Below are positions 28,610 through 37,587 of a DNA stretch of 64,000 nucleotides, piece by piece. The DNA is from Prevotella sp. (GTDB taxonomy: Bacteria > Bacteroidota > Bacteroidia > Bacteroidales > Bacteroidaceae): assembly GCA_016285245.1 (NCBI GenBank), contig JAEEQH010000009.1, forward strand, positions 1 to 64,000, given 5' to 3'. The position numbers were made by a program, and so were the translations under genes. Numbering within the stretch: the first letter of the stretch is position 1; each line of letters begins with the position of its first letter. A model generated the notes under the pieces. It was not told the origin of the DNA, searched no databases, and saw only the letters and a program-made list of their open reading frames with translations.

Positions 28610-31600
28610 GCTGGTCTTGACAGTACCGTCGCCCATCACCTTTCTCACGATGACGATACCCTTGTTGGCCTTCTTGATCTGACGGCCGTTCAGGTCGAAG
28701 AACTGCTGCGAGCGTACCTTAGCGTTGCTTGCAGTCTCAATACCCTGGGCGATGGACTCGTAGGCAGCCACGTAGTTGAAGCCAGAAGCAGGACCAGTCA
28801 GATAGAGCTTAGCCTGGTCGAACATATGCTGGGAAACCGTAACACCCTCGGGGTTGTCGTTAGCAGCATTGAATTTCTCGAACTGCACGCCGATAGTGAG
28901 CTTGCCGTCCTTCACCTCAATGCCTTCCATCTTCAAGGGCACACCCTCAACGCGGCTCGTTGTACTCTCGAAGGGCACATAAGCCGTTGTGTGGATCTCC
29001 TTGTCGAACTCCTCATCCTCACCGACCTCAAGTGCGTCAGAGGTCTTGCAGAATGCGTAGCTGTCGGCAGAGTTTGCCCAGTTCTCACAATACAGCACCA
29101 CGGTATAAGTACCTGCGGGCAGGTCGTTAATCACCTGCTCGAAATAGACATTACCATTCCAGTTCGAGAAAGCACAGTCCTCAGGCAGGTTCGAGATGCC
29201 ACGGTCGCCACCATTCGGATTCCATGCACGGCAGTACAGTCCGACGGTGGGGTCCGTCGTCCAGCCAGGAACGTTACCATCTGCCGACTCCTTCGTGCAC
29301 TCCAGGCGGTAGATGTTCGGGTTCTTGATGAACACAGACATATCATACTCCGGAGTCGTCACAATGACTTGGCCATCATCGTCAGTCTCCTCAGTAGACT
29401 CGAACATAGCGGCAGCGGTAGCCTCGTCCTTCAAGGCCTCGTAGACCTTCATCTTCACATTGTTCTTCACGACCTCAGCCAGGTTGTCATCGTCGCTCAA
29501 GGCATTGTTGGCAAGAACAACAGCCTCGTTTTCCTCATCGACACCCAGGGCCAGCAGAGCCTCGGCACCCAAGCGGAGACGCTCGACGAGCACCATGATA
29601 CCGCAGTCGCCCAGCTTCGACGCACCCTCAGTGAACATATTGTTAGCAGCCGTCACGTTCTCGGTCAGCACCTTAACGGCGGTCTCGAGCTCAGCGTCGT
29701 CGGTCAGCTCCTTACCCGAATACTGGGCAACGGCAGCAGCCAGCGTGGTGTAGATCTCGTGGGCAGCAAACTTCGTTTCAGCCTTCTCGGCAACAATCTG
29801 CTCTGCGTTCTGCAGGTCAGTGTCGTACGTGTCGCAATTCGACTTATGGTTCTCCAGGGCCTTGGTCTTAGCCTGCAGGTCCTTAAGGGCAGCGCGCAGC
29901 TGGCTGGGAGCAGTATAGGTAGCGCCCTCGGCCTCGTACTTGGCGATGGCTTCCTGAAGGGCGGTATAGGCAGCACCGAGGTAGCGGCCAGTCTCGCTCT
30001 CGCAGTTCTCAATCATAGCCTGACCGGCAGCGATGGCAGCCGACAGCTCACTGCTCATGGCGGGCTCGCCGACGCTGAAGGTCAGCGTGACAGGTGCATC
30101 CTCCGTTCCTACGGGAACAGCATACTGTGTCCAGGTGTAGACACTGGTGATGGTGATAACGTGGTCACCGGCGGCCAGGGGATCGGTGCCGGTACGTGTC
30201 AGCGTCACCTCGGCGTTACCCTCTTCATCCTGAGGCGACACCGTCAGCTTCTCCTTGCCGTCGAGCTTGGCCTCGAGCATCTTGCTTCTCACCTTCTTGT
30301 CGAAGGTCACCTTGATGGTGCTGGTATTAGCGGGAAGGTTGAACGAACCTGTCTCAGGATCGCTGGTCAGCAGCTCAGGAGCAGCCCATGCGTTAGACTC
30401 GATGTCGAGGTCCTCGTTGAATGTAGCCTCTTCCTCGAAGTCAGGAGCAACGGTGTTGTCGTCGTCGAGGTACTTCACCTGGAACTTCTCGTCCGTGGGG
30501 TTGGTGAACTTCACCACCACCTTGTTCTTCTCAGTCAGCTCGTTTTCGAGCACCCAGTCCTCGTCAAGGAAGATCATGAAGTTACCCTTCTTGTCGGCCT
30601 CGACAGACTGAACAGGAGCAGCCTGACCGTCGACGGTCACCGTCACACAGTCGGTAGCAAACATCAAGCGCGACTTGCCGGCAGCAGCAATCAGGTCGGG
30701 GAGGTTCGTGTACTCGGGGAAGAGCACGCGGATGGCCTCGCTGTTGTACTGGAGGTCGCAGGCTTTCGTATACAGTCCGAACTCGAAGTTGTCGAACCAG
30801 AAGGTCACCTCACGGTTAACCTTTGCCGTTCCGTTACCAGCGGTGTTCGTCACCTCCTCGTCACCGTTGTTCAGGTCCAGTGCAAAGCTCTGGAAGGCGT
30901 CATCAGCGACATCGATCGTACCGGTGAAGGTGTAGTCCTTCCACTCTGTGCCAACATAGAACTCGGGAATACCAGAACCGGGCTTCCACTGACGGGGTGC
31001 TGCCTGTGCGGAAGACGTAATCTTAATATCATCCTGGTCGGCCTTTGCCGACAGCTTCACCATCCACTTCGTGCCGGTAGGAATAGTCTCGTTAGCCTTC
31101 AAGTAGAGCTGTGTGTGCCACGACTCCGTAGGCTCGGGGAACGAGGTAATCTTAATACACTTGCTACCATCCTTGCCCTCAGCAACAACCGTGAGCGGGT
31201 CTTCGGCAGATTCGTTGTTGTTAGGACCGTCGTAAGAGAGGGGGAAGCTGGAGTAGTCGTCGCCCTCCAGGTCGCCGTTGACAATCCACGACTCAAGGAG
31301 CTTGATATTGTCCGACTTCAGGGGAGAGTTGTCGGCCAGTGTGCAGAACGTCCAGACAGCAGCATCCTCCTCAGAATGGTTGGCAGCGCCGGCATCATTC
31401 AAGTAGAGTTCTGTGCTGACATTCTTAATTTTGAAGCCGCCCTCGACCTCTTCGATGTCCCAGAGAGCGCAATAGCTACCGTCCTGACCGTACTCGTACT
31501 GTTCACCGGTTTCGCTGTTCGAACCATTGAGACCCAGGATGAAACAACACCAACCACCTCCGGGCTGAGCGTTCAGGTAGCCCTGAGCACCACCCCAGGG

Positions 31601-31894
31601 TACATAATCGCCACCGTTCTTGCTCTGAAGGTGGAACAGCAGATGGCCTTCGGCCTCTTCGACCTTCCAGAGCCAACCCTGGCTATTTTCACCGCAAGCA
31701 TCCTCGACAAGACCGTAGCCCAGGTTCTGGGCGCCAGATCCGTAAAGGAGCTTTGTAGTGGCCTTGTTATAGATAGCCACGATGTCGCCGTCTGTAAGCA
31801 CACTATATTCCACTTCTGGAACATAGTTAACCTGGGCGACTGATGTGCCACAGTAACCTATGGCCATCAAACAAAGGAGTAAAAATTTCCTCAT
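28595..31894 (-). CDS. Large secreted protein with lectin-like N-terminus, paralog of the 24860-28168 product
   Basis: 1099 residues from ATG 31894 (MRKFLLLCLMAIGYCG); the frame is open to 32032 but that stretch holds the promoter. Signal peptide to about 21. Residues about 25-205 look like a beta-trefoil/ricin-type lectin, with repeated W-x-[ILV] strands (GWLWKVEEAEG, CALWDIEEVEGG). One WHTQLYLK module (about 250-385) follows, then Ig-like regions, the Ala-rich helical region (about 640-870) and the final galactose-binding-like domain. From the Ig region to the end it aligns with the neighbouring protein (for example YDMSVFIKNPNIY, GFNYVAA.ESIAQGI). The tail is FFDLNGRQI...IVIVRK. No catalytic residues were recognised. 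The paralogs share terminator, 88-bp 3' repeat, promoter type and leader motif. Confidence 0.8.
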   Translation of the reverse strand: MRKFLLLCLMAIGYCGTSVAQVNYVPEVEYSVLTDGDIVAIYNKATTKLLYGSGAQNLGYGLVEDACGENSQGWLWKVEEAEGHLLFHLQSKNGGDYVPWGGAQGYLNAQPGGGWCCFILGLNGSNSETGEQYEYGQDGSYCALWDIEEVEGGFKIKNVSTELYLNDAGAANHSEEDAAVWTFCTLADNSPLKSDNIKLLESWIVNGDLEGDDYSSFPLSYDGPNNNESAEDPLTVVAEGKDGSKCIKITSFPEPTESWHTQLYLKANETIPTGTKWMVKLSAKADQDDIKITSSAQAAPRQWKPGSGIPEFYVGTEWKDYTFTGTIDVADDAFQSFALDLNNGDEEVTNTAGNGTAKVNREVTFWFDNFEFGLYTKACDLQYNSEAIRVLFPEYTNLPDLIAAAGKSRLMFATDCVTVTVDGQAAPVQSVEADKKGNFMIFLDEDWVLENELTEKNKVVVKFTNPTDEKFQVKYLDDDNTVAPDFEEEATFNEDLDIESNAWAAPELLTSDPETGSFNLPANTSTIKVTFDKKVRSKMLEAKLDGKEKLTVSPQDEEGNAEVTLTRTGTDPLAAGDHVITITSVYTWTQYAVPVGTEDAPVTLTFSVGEPAMSSELSAAIAAGQAMIENCESETGRYLGAAYTALQEAIAKYEAEGATYTAPSQLRAALKDLQAKTKALENHKSNCDTYDTDLQNAEQIVAEKAETKFAAHEIYTTLAAAVAQYSGKELTDDAELETAVKVLTENVTAANNMFTEGASKLGDCGIMVLVERLRLGAEALLALGVDEENEAVVLANNALSDDDNLAEVVKNNVKMKVYEALKDEATAAAMFESTEETDDDGQVIVTTPEYDMSVFIKNPNIYRLECTKESADGNVPGWTTDPTVGLYCRAWNPNGGDRGISNLPEDCAFSNWNGNVYFEQVINDLPAGTYTVVLYCENWANSADSYAFCKTSDALEVGEDEEFDKEIHTTAYVPFESTTSRVEGVPLKMEGIEVKDGKLTIGVQFEKFNAANDNPEGVTVSQHMFDQAKLYLTGPASGFNYVAAYESIAQGIETASNAKVRSQQFFDLNGRQIKKANKGIVIVRKVMGDGTVKTSKVVK

Positions 31895-31968
31895 TTTTGT
31901 TGTTGTGTTTAAGTTAATAAATAAAGATGTCAATCCTATATTACTATTTATAGAGTGATTTAGCGGCG

Positions 31969-32042
31969 CAAAGGTACGGCAGTCCTGCGAGAACGGCTTT
32001 CGTATTTGTCTCAAACTGTTTCGTTTTACCATTTATGTCTCA
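31969..32042 (-). promoter_or_regulatory. Promoter of the second unknown secreted protein gene with two TGAGAC boxes
   Basis: -7 TACCTTTG at 31976-31969 (minus), no -33 TTTG. TGAGACAAAT at 32013-32004 is exactly 27 bp upstream, followed by ACGAAAGCC. CGAAAC lies 10 bp above the box. A second box, TGAGACATAA, is at 32042-32033. The leader is about 70 nt and contains ATTAACTTAAACA (31918-31906). Confidence 0.78.
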
Positions 32043-32083
32043 CAGCCTACCACTCTTAAACGCATAATCAACTTAATTGACGC

Positions 32084-32116
32084 AAAAAAGTGGCGTCTAT
32101 CCAACGATAGACGCCA
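32084..32116 (-). terminator. Intrinsic terminator, distal of two, after the third secreted protein gene
   Basis: An 11-bp stem TGGCGTCTATC (32091-32101)/GATAGACGCCA (32106-32116) is followed on the minus strand by CTTTTTTGCG. The T-run and short loop make this a strong terminator. Confidence 0.85.
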
Positions 32117-32130
32117 CCTTATTATATATA

Positions 32131-32165
32131 AAGAAGGCGGAAACGCTATGCGCTTCCGCCTTCTT
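32131..32165 (-). terminator. Hairpin, proximal of two, after the third secreted protein gene
   Basis: A 12-bp perfect stem AAGAAGGCGGAA (32131-32142)/TTCCGCCTTCTT (32154-32165) lies 18 bp past the stop codon. It forms a double terminator with the hairpin at 32084-32116. Confidence 0.75.
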
Positions 32166-32182
32166 TCATATACTCATTTCAC

Positions 32183-34675
32183 TTACTTAATCGCAACCTT
32201 TTTGCCGTTCTTGATGTACAGGCCCTTAGCAGGCTGTGCAACGCGGCGGCCCTGGAGGTCGTAGTACTCGTCCTTACCGGCAACGGTCTCAACACCCTTG
32301 ATGACGGTCACAGGATCCTCCACCAGGAACTGGATGTTGTCGAATACGAACTTCACGTCCTGACGAGTCTTCGAGAGATTGAAGGCGATGGTCTGGAAGT
32401 TCTTCAGGTAGGTATTTTCGTTGTTCATCTTACCATCACACTGGCTGGGAACAGTACCCTCGAAGGTGTAGTGCTGCCAATCGCTCTTGAAGCTCGGAGA
32501 GCCAATGCAAGTATGGTGGATGTAGTTACCCGGCTGCTCGTGGCACTGGCTGTCGCCCGATGCGTTGATGTCAGAACGGTAGTCGAACTCAACGCGGAAC
32601 TTCTTACCAGCGGGGAGAATCTCCGTAGCGCGGATGAAGAACTGGTCTTCCCAGTCGGTAGCGGCCTTAGAACCACCAGTCCGCAGCACGATAGCCTTGT
32701 GCTCGTCAATGCCCTCGTAGTCAACAGTGACAGACTTGTAAGGATCGCTGCTGTTGTCCTTCGAGAAGAAGCAGCTCAGGTCGTCGCCCTCGAGCGTACC
32801 ATTCTTAATAACGCTTCTCCAGCCGGCGGGAACCTCGAGTTCAGCAACGGGAGCGCGGTCAACCAGCTCGTTGACAGCCATACGGATCTCCGTAGCGGCA
32901 GCCTTCAGGCTAGCAACGGTCACGTCCGGCATCTTGGTCGTGGTCTCTTCCACTTCCTTCTCTTCAGTCTTTGACAGCCAAGCCTCGCTCACAGTCACCT
33001 GTCCGTAGGTCTCGGTGCTCTCACGCTCCAGACCATAGATGGTCAGATCCTGCAGCTTCGTGCGGTCGCACTTCCACTCTGCAGCAGCGAGGTCGATGTC
33101 GATGTTGCCACTCTCGTCGGCAGCAACAGCAAACTCAGTCGTCGGGCCCGAGGGAGGATTCGAACCGTCGTTCTCCTTGAACACGATGTTCAGCTTGTTC
33201 TCCTTAGAGTTAACGAAGTTTGTAGCCTTCAAGTGCAGCTTTGTCCACTCAGAGACGTCACCACTGATGTCCTGGGCAGCCATGAATGTCCATTCGGCGT
33301 TCCAGCCGCCCTGACCCCACTGGAAGGTCTTGTCGGCCTCAGTCCACTTAGCAGCGCAGTAATCTTCGGTCTTGAATGTCAGTTCCTTCTTGGTTTCCAC
33401 TTCTTTCTTCACCTTCTCAGTCACGGTGATAGGCTTAGCCGTCAGCTGAGCCAAAGCGGCGTTGATAACCTCGTCAAGTGCAGCAAGCGAAGCCTTCGTC
33501 TTGTTGGCGCGAACCTCGTCTGACTGAGCACGCGTGATGGCACTCAGCAGAGCCACCTTAGCAGCAACGATAGCGGGATCGGTATCGTTGATCTCGATGT
33601 CACCAGTACCCACAGCCGTCTCAGGACGGTAGTCGGGATCAAGCGAATAATCAAAGTCGTCCTTATCAACGACCAGCTTGATATTCTTGAAGTAATAGGT
33701 TACTTCAGAACTCTTCGTCAGGTTAAATGCGATAGACTTGAAGTCGTTCTTATAGCTGGAGCCCTGTCTTTCAGAGCCATTATATTCACTTGGAACATCA
33801 ATTGTCAGCACATACGGTTTCCACTCAGTAGTAAAATCAATAGTAGCATTTACACCACCAAGATAATTGCCGGGTTCCTCATGGTACTGTATTGAACCAT
33901 TACCAAGCGACTGATTAGAACTTGCCTTGTAGTCGAACGTAAGCTTTATCGAGGCACCTGCAGGAAGAGCCTGCTTTGAGCGCACCCAGAACTGAGTGTC
34001 CCAGTCGAATGAGGCCTTCGCGGGACTCACAATAACGATTTCTTCATCCGTAATTTCAGAAGGATTGGAAGCAGGATACACCTTTGCGAATGATTCACCA
34101 ACATTGATACGATCATACCACTCATATTCAATTTGCGCTTGAGGCAGACTGCCCATCCATCCATGATTGGTGCCAGAGACGGAGTAGTCATGCAATTTCA
34201 CAAGCGTCTTCTGTTCGCCATCGACCTGATAGACTTCAACCTTCTTGACTTTGAGTACGCCTTTAATATTGCCACACTGTAACATAACACCACCGTCACC
34301 GTTTCCGGGGCTGATGCTATTCCAAGTAAGCGACAACGTCTTGTCTCCACCTGCAGAAATCGTACCATGCTTGGCTTGTCTGCCACCCCATCCGGCGAAG
34401 ACCTCCATCTCCACGTCACCCTCAGTCGGGTCACCTGCATCGGCTGTCCAGTTATAGGTCATGTCTATTTCGTAATTGTTGCCTTCAACGTAGTTGATGC
34501 CAGTAGCAATAAGCAATTGAACGAAATACTGTGTCGTTGATTGAGGATTGTTAATCACAAGGCAACCATCTGTAACATTAACAGTAGTGGCCTCAGCCAA
34601 CACTTTCTTTGCACTCGCAACGCCCGCAACGCATAGCATGACGAGCACGAGTAATGATTTTGTAAAAATTCTCAT
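32183..34675 (-). CDS. Secreted protein with repeated CBM-like modules, unknown function
   Basis: 830 residues with a signal peptide (MRIFTKSLLVLVMLCVAG, to about 22). The N-terminal sandwich (about 30-150) resembles CBM4/9. Two WDxQF modules, about 222-345 and 672-790, share QYHEEPGNYLGG/QCHEQPGNYIHH, DFKSIAFNL/NFQTIAFNL and YYFKNIKLV/FVFDNIQFLV. A middle region (about 430-590) looks like another galactose-binding-type domain. The tail YYDLQGRRV...GLYIKNGKKVAIK is the clearest of the sorting-like tails. No catalytic residues are visible. The QxHExPGNY motif separates this module type from the copies in the two longer neighbours, which have Q(S/T)HGNPGNF or QTHSKLPGG at the same point. Surface glycan binding is inferred. 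It is transcribed alone, with two terminators behind it. Confidence 0.8.
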   Translation of the reverse strand: MRIFTKSLLVLVMLCVAGVASAKKVLAEATTVNVTDGCLVINNPQSTTQYFVQLLIATGINYVEGNNYEIDMTYNWTADAGDPTEGDVEMEVFAGWGGRQAKHGTISAGGDKTLSLTWNSISPGNGDGGVMLQCGNIKGVLKVKKVEVYQVDGEQKTLVKLHDYSVSGTNHGWMGSLPQAQIEYEWYDRINVGESFAKVYPASNPSEITDEEIVIVSPAKASFDWDTQFWVRSKQALPAGASIKLTFDYKASSNQSLGNGSIQYHEEPGNYLGGVNATIDFTTEWKPYVLTIDVPSEYNGSERQGSSYKNDFKSIAFNLTKSSEVTYYFKNIKLVVDKDDFDYSLDPDYRPETAVGTGDIEINDTDPAIVAAKVALLSAITRAQSDEVRANKTKASLAALDEVINAALAQLTAKPITVTEKVKKEVETKKELTFKTEDYCAAKWTEADKTFQWGQGGWNAEWTFMAAQDISGDVSEWTKLHLKATNFVNSKENKLNIVFKENDGSNPPSGPTTEFAVAADESGNIDIDLAAAEWKCDRTKLQDLTIYGLERESTETYGQVTVSEAWLSKTEEKEVEETTTKMPDVTVASLKAAATEIRMAVNELVDRAPVAELEVPAGWRSVIKNGTLEGDDLSCFFSKDNSSDPYKSVTVDYEGIDEHKAIVLRTGGSKAATDWEDQFFIRATEILPAGKKFRVEFDYRSDINASGDSQCHEQPGNYIHHTCIGSPSFKSDWQHYTFEGTVPSQCDGKMNNENTYLKNFQTIAFNLSKTRQDVKFVFDNIQFLVEDPVTVIKGVETVAGKDEYYDLQGRRVAQPAKGLYIKNGKKVAIK

Positions 34676-34749
34676 AATTACAGTGTTTAAGTTAATAATA
34701 AATTTAATAAATTGTTTATTTGATTTTTGGTTTATTCACATTTTAGGCA

Positions 34750-34794
34750 CAAAGGTACGATACGCGCGGGAATAAGACTTTTTAATTTGTCTCA
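34750..34794 (-). promoter_or_regulatory. Promoter of the third unknown secreted protein gene with TGAGAC box
   Basis: -7 TACCTTTG at 34757-34750 (minus); no -33 TTTG. TGAGACAAAT at 34794-34785 is exactly 27 bp upstream, followed by TAAAAAGTC. The leader of about 70 nt contains ATTAACTTAAACA (34696-34684). Confidence 0.78.
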
Positions 34795-34934
34795 CTTGTT
34801 TTTCTTTTTTGCACGCATCCACGTTTTTCCCATCTTTTCTACCGATTATCCAACCCTAAACGGGCTAAAATCACGGTTTGCAGCAGGAAAATGCGGCGGC
34901 AGGGAGTCGTGGGAGTAAATAAACTGAATGCTGA

Positions 34935-36515
34935 TTATTCCGAGACCAGCCAGTCATCTACCGTACGCGTATTGACGTCAAAGGTTACGCCTACTTTGAC
35001 CACCTTCCTACCTTCAGACTCATAAGGTATGGCATAGCCTCGCTGCTGGATCTGTGAGAGTGCATCGCTTGGGGTACCGCTGGTCTTCAGTTCGAAGACA
35101 TAGACAGTGTCCTCCATCCAAACGACCATGTCCATGCGACCACCGGCACACTTTACCTGTGTGCGAACATAGACATTGAGCATAGAGAAGATGAGGTAGA
35201 GAGTATACTCATAAAAGCCCTCTGCAGTCGCCGCATCCTGTAGTTTCTTCTTGAAGCCCTCTACATAGGGCAGACCGGCGAGGTAGCTCTGCATCTCACG
35301 CATGGCCAAGTCGATGTCGCCAGCCTTCAGGGCTCGCCAGAACTTCAGGGCGAAGCCGGTCTGGACATCAAAGGAACGCAGGCCGACATAGACTGGCAAG
35401 AGTCCCTCGGTATAGCCTATACGCACTTCCTGATTAGGGATTCCCAACGTGTAGGTCTCGCTTTCGTGTTCATAGTCCTTGATGGTGAGGTAGCCCGTCT
35501 GGTAGAGCAACGGAAGTGCATCCTGCATATTCTCCGTAGGTTGGTCGAATGCTGTTGCTGGTACTTCCAAATGTTCCATCGACAAGATGTCGGTTCCGAA
35601 ACGCTTCATCTGGCGGATCAGATAAGCCGGTGTCCCGCTGTCAAACCAGTAGTTAGTGATTTTCTGGTGTTGGAAGGCTTTCATCAGGCTGAAAGGATTA
35701 TACACCTCCTCGGAATCTTCGGTGAAGTGATAGCCGTCATAGCGTGCCTTCAGCTTCTGGTGCATTTCCGTACACGTCACACCGTAAACGTCCGCCAACT
35801 CGCTGATGCTGTCATTCAACGTATGAGCCATCTCGCGCTCGGTGATGCCACAAATGCTAGCGAACTTCGGGTCTAGCGCTACATTCGTCAGGTTGTTAAG
35901 TGTAGAGAAGATGCTGAGTTGCGAGAATTTCGTAATGCCCGTGATGAAACAGAACTTGATGTAGGGATCGAGCATCTTCAGACGCTGGTAGAACTCCTGC
36001 ATGATTTCACGCATCCGCTTTAGAGTGACGTCTTCGTGGAGGACATCGAGCAATGGTGCATCGTACTCGTCAATGAGTACTACAGCCTGCCGGCCGCTCT
36101 TCTCACAGGCTCGCTGAACGACGCCTGCCAGCCGCATACCCGGCGACACCTCCGCATCATCCCTGCCATAGAGGGTCTCATAAGGTTTCAATATCCTGTT
36201 CAGTTCTGTCACCACAAGTTCAGGCGACAGGTGTTTAGCACCGCTGAGATCGAGGCGTATGACAGGATAGCGTTCCCACGACTGTTCCTTCTGCATGATT
36301 TTCAGTCCCTCGAAGAGCTCCCGGTCGCCGTTAAAGTAGGCGTCGAGGGTCGATGTCAGCAGCGACTTGCCAAAACGTCGCGGACGGCTCAGGAAGATGT
36401 ATTTTGCATAATGGGCTAGCTCCCAGACAAGATCTGTCTTGTCTACATAGACATATCCGCCCCGGATAATCTCCGAGAAAGTCTGAATGCCAATAGGATA
36501 TTTCAGTTCTGTCAT
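34935..36515 (-). CDS. AAA-ATPase-like / PD-(D/E)XK nuclease family protein
   Basis: 526 residues from ATG 36515 (MTELKYPIG); the frame continues to 36545 but the -7 box occupies 36543-36550. An AAA-ATPase-like N-terminal domain (about 1-290) has Walker A SRPRRFGKS (GKS 49-51) and Walker B-like VVLIDEYD. A C-terminal PD-(D/E)XK nuclease-like domain (about 440-520) has GGRMDMVVW...VFELKTSG. This pairing (AAA-ATPase_like plus PDDEXK_9) is widespread, often in many copies, in Bacteroidota genomes. Its function is not established; no signal peptide means it is cytoplasmic. It has its own promoter and appears unrelated to glycan use, lying between the secreted-protein array and the regulator. A selfish or defence role is possible but unsupported by neighbours. 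Confidence 0.85.
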   Translation of the reverse strand: MTELKYPIGIQTFSEIIRGGYVYVDKTDLVWELAHYAKYIFLSRPRRFGKSLLTSTLDAYFNGDRELFEGLKIMQKEQSWERYPVIRLDLSGAKHLSPELVVTELNRILKPYETLYGRDDAEVSPGMRLAGVVQRACEKSGRQAVVLIDEYDAPLLDVLHEDVTLKRMREIMQEFYQRLKMLDPYIKFCFITGITKFSQLSIFSTLNNLTNVALDPKFASICGITEREMAHTLNDSISELADVYGVTCTEMHQKLKARYDGYHFTEDSEEVYNPFSLMKAFQHQKITNYWFDSGTPAYLIRQMKRFGTDILSMEHLEVPATAFDQPTENMQDALPLLYQTGYLTIKDYEHESETYTLGIPNQEVRIGYTEGLLPVYVGLRSFDVQTGFALKFWRALKAGDIDLAMREMQSYLAGLPYVEGFKKKLQDAATAEGFYEYTLYLIFSMLNVYVRTQVKCAGGRMDMVVWMEDTVYVFELKTSGTPSDALSQIQQRGYAIPYESEGRKVVKVGVTFDVNTRTVDDWLVSE

Positions 36516-36542
36516 ATTACCAGAATCTTGTCTTTCCGCTGG

Positions 36543-36574
36543 CAAAGATAGGGAGTATTTTCGAGATTCCCAAA
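36543..36574 (-). promoter_or_regulatory. Promoter of the AAA-ATPase gene
   Basis: -7 TATCTTTG at 36550-36543 (minus), with TTTG (36574-36571) 20 bp upstream: the full -33/-7 form. It has no TGARAC box at 27 bp, unlike the glycan genes. Confidence 0.75.
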
Positions 36575-36910
36575 TTTTCCGTCGGATTTTTGTCTCTCAC
36601 AGAGGCACAGAGGCACACAGAGGAGACTTTTCTCACGCTGAGGGGATATATATTTTCACGCAGAGACGCAGAGGACACAGAGTGTTGCACAGAGGGATAT
36701 GTATATTGCGGCGGCATGGAGTTTGGGGAGTAAAAAACCTGAGAGCTTTCTCTCTGTGAGACTCCGTGTCTCTGTGTGAGGGAATAAATGCTACTCTGCG
36801 CACAATTCAGCGTCCTCTGCGCCTCTGCGTGAGAACAGTCAGGTGCGGGATAAATGAGAGATCCTACACCTAACCCGTGACTTTGGGGGCCTTTAGCGGC
36901 TTACAACGTA

Positions 36911-37134
36911 TGCGCGTGTACGCGCGCATGTATATTATATAGGGAAAGCGGAAATTATCCCGCTTATCCCGCTTATCTTACACCTAAATCAATACTTCGC
37001 TCGACCTCTGGTCGCTTTGCTTGCAAAGAATGCTCAATGCATAATGCTTAATGAAATGCCCGTAGGTGTGGGATAAGCGGGATAAGCGGGTTATTTTCTT
37101 GTTTCAGTAGTATATATACATACGCGCGCGTGAG
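36911..37134. repeat. Nested inverted repeats in the non-coding interval
   Basis: Outer arms: TACGCGCGCATGTATATTA (about 36919) against the complement of TATATATACATACGCGCGCG (about 37111). Inner arms: 36956-36986 (TATCCCGCTTATCCCGCTTA and on to CACCTA) against 37063-37092. The centre has AATGCATAATGCTTAATG units. The arms are imperfect but align over about 30 bp. Confidence 0.65.
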
Positions 37135-37490
37135 GCTCCAGGAAACAAATGGCTCATTCTGGAAACGAAGTATTTGTTTTTCTAGAAACGAATTATCCTA
37201 ATTGATCTTAATTTTGACCACGAATTTAACTAATTATAATTTATGCGGTAGAGAATTAAAATTAGAATAATTCTTTGCAAGCAAAGCGGCATAGCCGAGC
37301 GCGTGGATAAAATTCGTTTTAATTATTCAAATTCGTTTCTTAAGAAAAGAGGGGTATAAATATTCATTTTGAAATTGTAATTAGAATAATTTGTGGACAA
37401 AATTAGAATAAATTAGTCAAATTCGTTTCTAAAAGAAAAATTCGCTTCTTAAAAATACCAATATTTCTGTATTCGTTTCCCTGTTTCCAG

Positions 37491-37573
37491 AAAAGGTGAC
37501 CTTTAGCCGCGAAAAGGTGACCTTTAGCGGCAAAAGGGTGGTCTTTAGAAACGAAAAGGTGGTCTTTAGCGCG
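37491..37573. repeat. Four tandem 20-22 bp repeats
   Basis: Units AAAAGGTGACCTTTAGC(NGCN) start at 37491, 37512, 37532 and 37554; the last two have GGTGGTCTTTAG. Period 20-22 bp; each unit carries its own short palindrome. There are no unique spacers of constant length, so this is not a CRISPR array. Confidence 0.8.
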
Positions 37574-37587
37574 CTAAAGACCACCTT
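37556..37587 (-). terminator. 32-bp perfect palindrome downstream of the HTCS gene
   Basis: AAGGTGGTCTTTAGC followed by its exact reverse complement around a GC centre, 37556-37587. It lies 60 bp past the stop of the regulator gene and is made from the last tandem unit and its inverted copy. It could act as a transcript end; no T-run follows. Confidence 0.55.

Noticed and set aside
28826..31843. Very long open frame on the plus strand (1005 codons) opposite the second secreted-protein gene
   Set aside because: The product is Leu/Val/Arg-rich with no domain, signal or promoter. It is a mirror of the codon bias of the real minus-strand gene. The same applies to long plus-strand frames at 13624-15858, 15672-17486 and 18564-20513.
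31895..32032. N-terminal extension of the second secreted-protein gene
   Set aside because: The extra codons cover the -7 box, the operator and the leader, and come before a complete signal peptide at ATG 31894.
33140..33172. tRNA-like T-arm sequence (GGATTCGAACC)
   Set aside because: It lies in frame inside the secreted-protein gene (GSNPPSG codons). No acceptor stem, anticodon arm or D arm can be folded around it.
36591..36600. TGAGAC-like box (AGAGACAAAA) before the AAA-ATPase gene
   Set aside because: It is 37 bp from the -7 box, lies at the edge of CACAGAGG repeats, and this promoter already has a proper -33 TTTG.
36487..36759. Small frames in the 36.5-37.7 kb interval
   Set aside because: Their peptides are translations of CACAGAGG and AAGGTGACCTTT repeats, with no start signals or conserved features.
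37491..37587. Possible CRISPR array
   Set aside because: Units of 20-22 bp follow each other directly with no unique spacers, and no cas genes are near.
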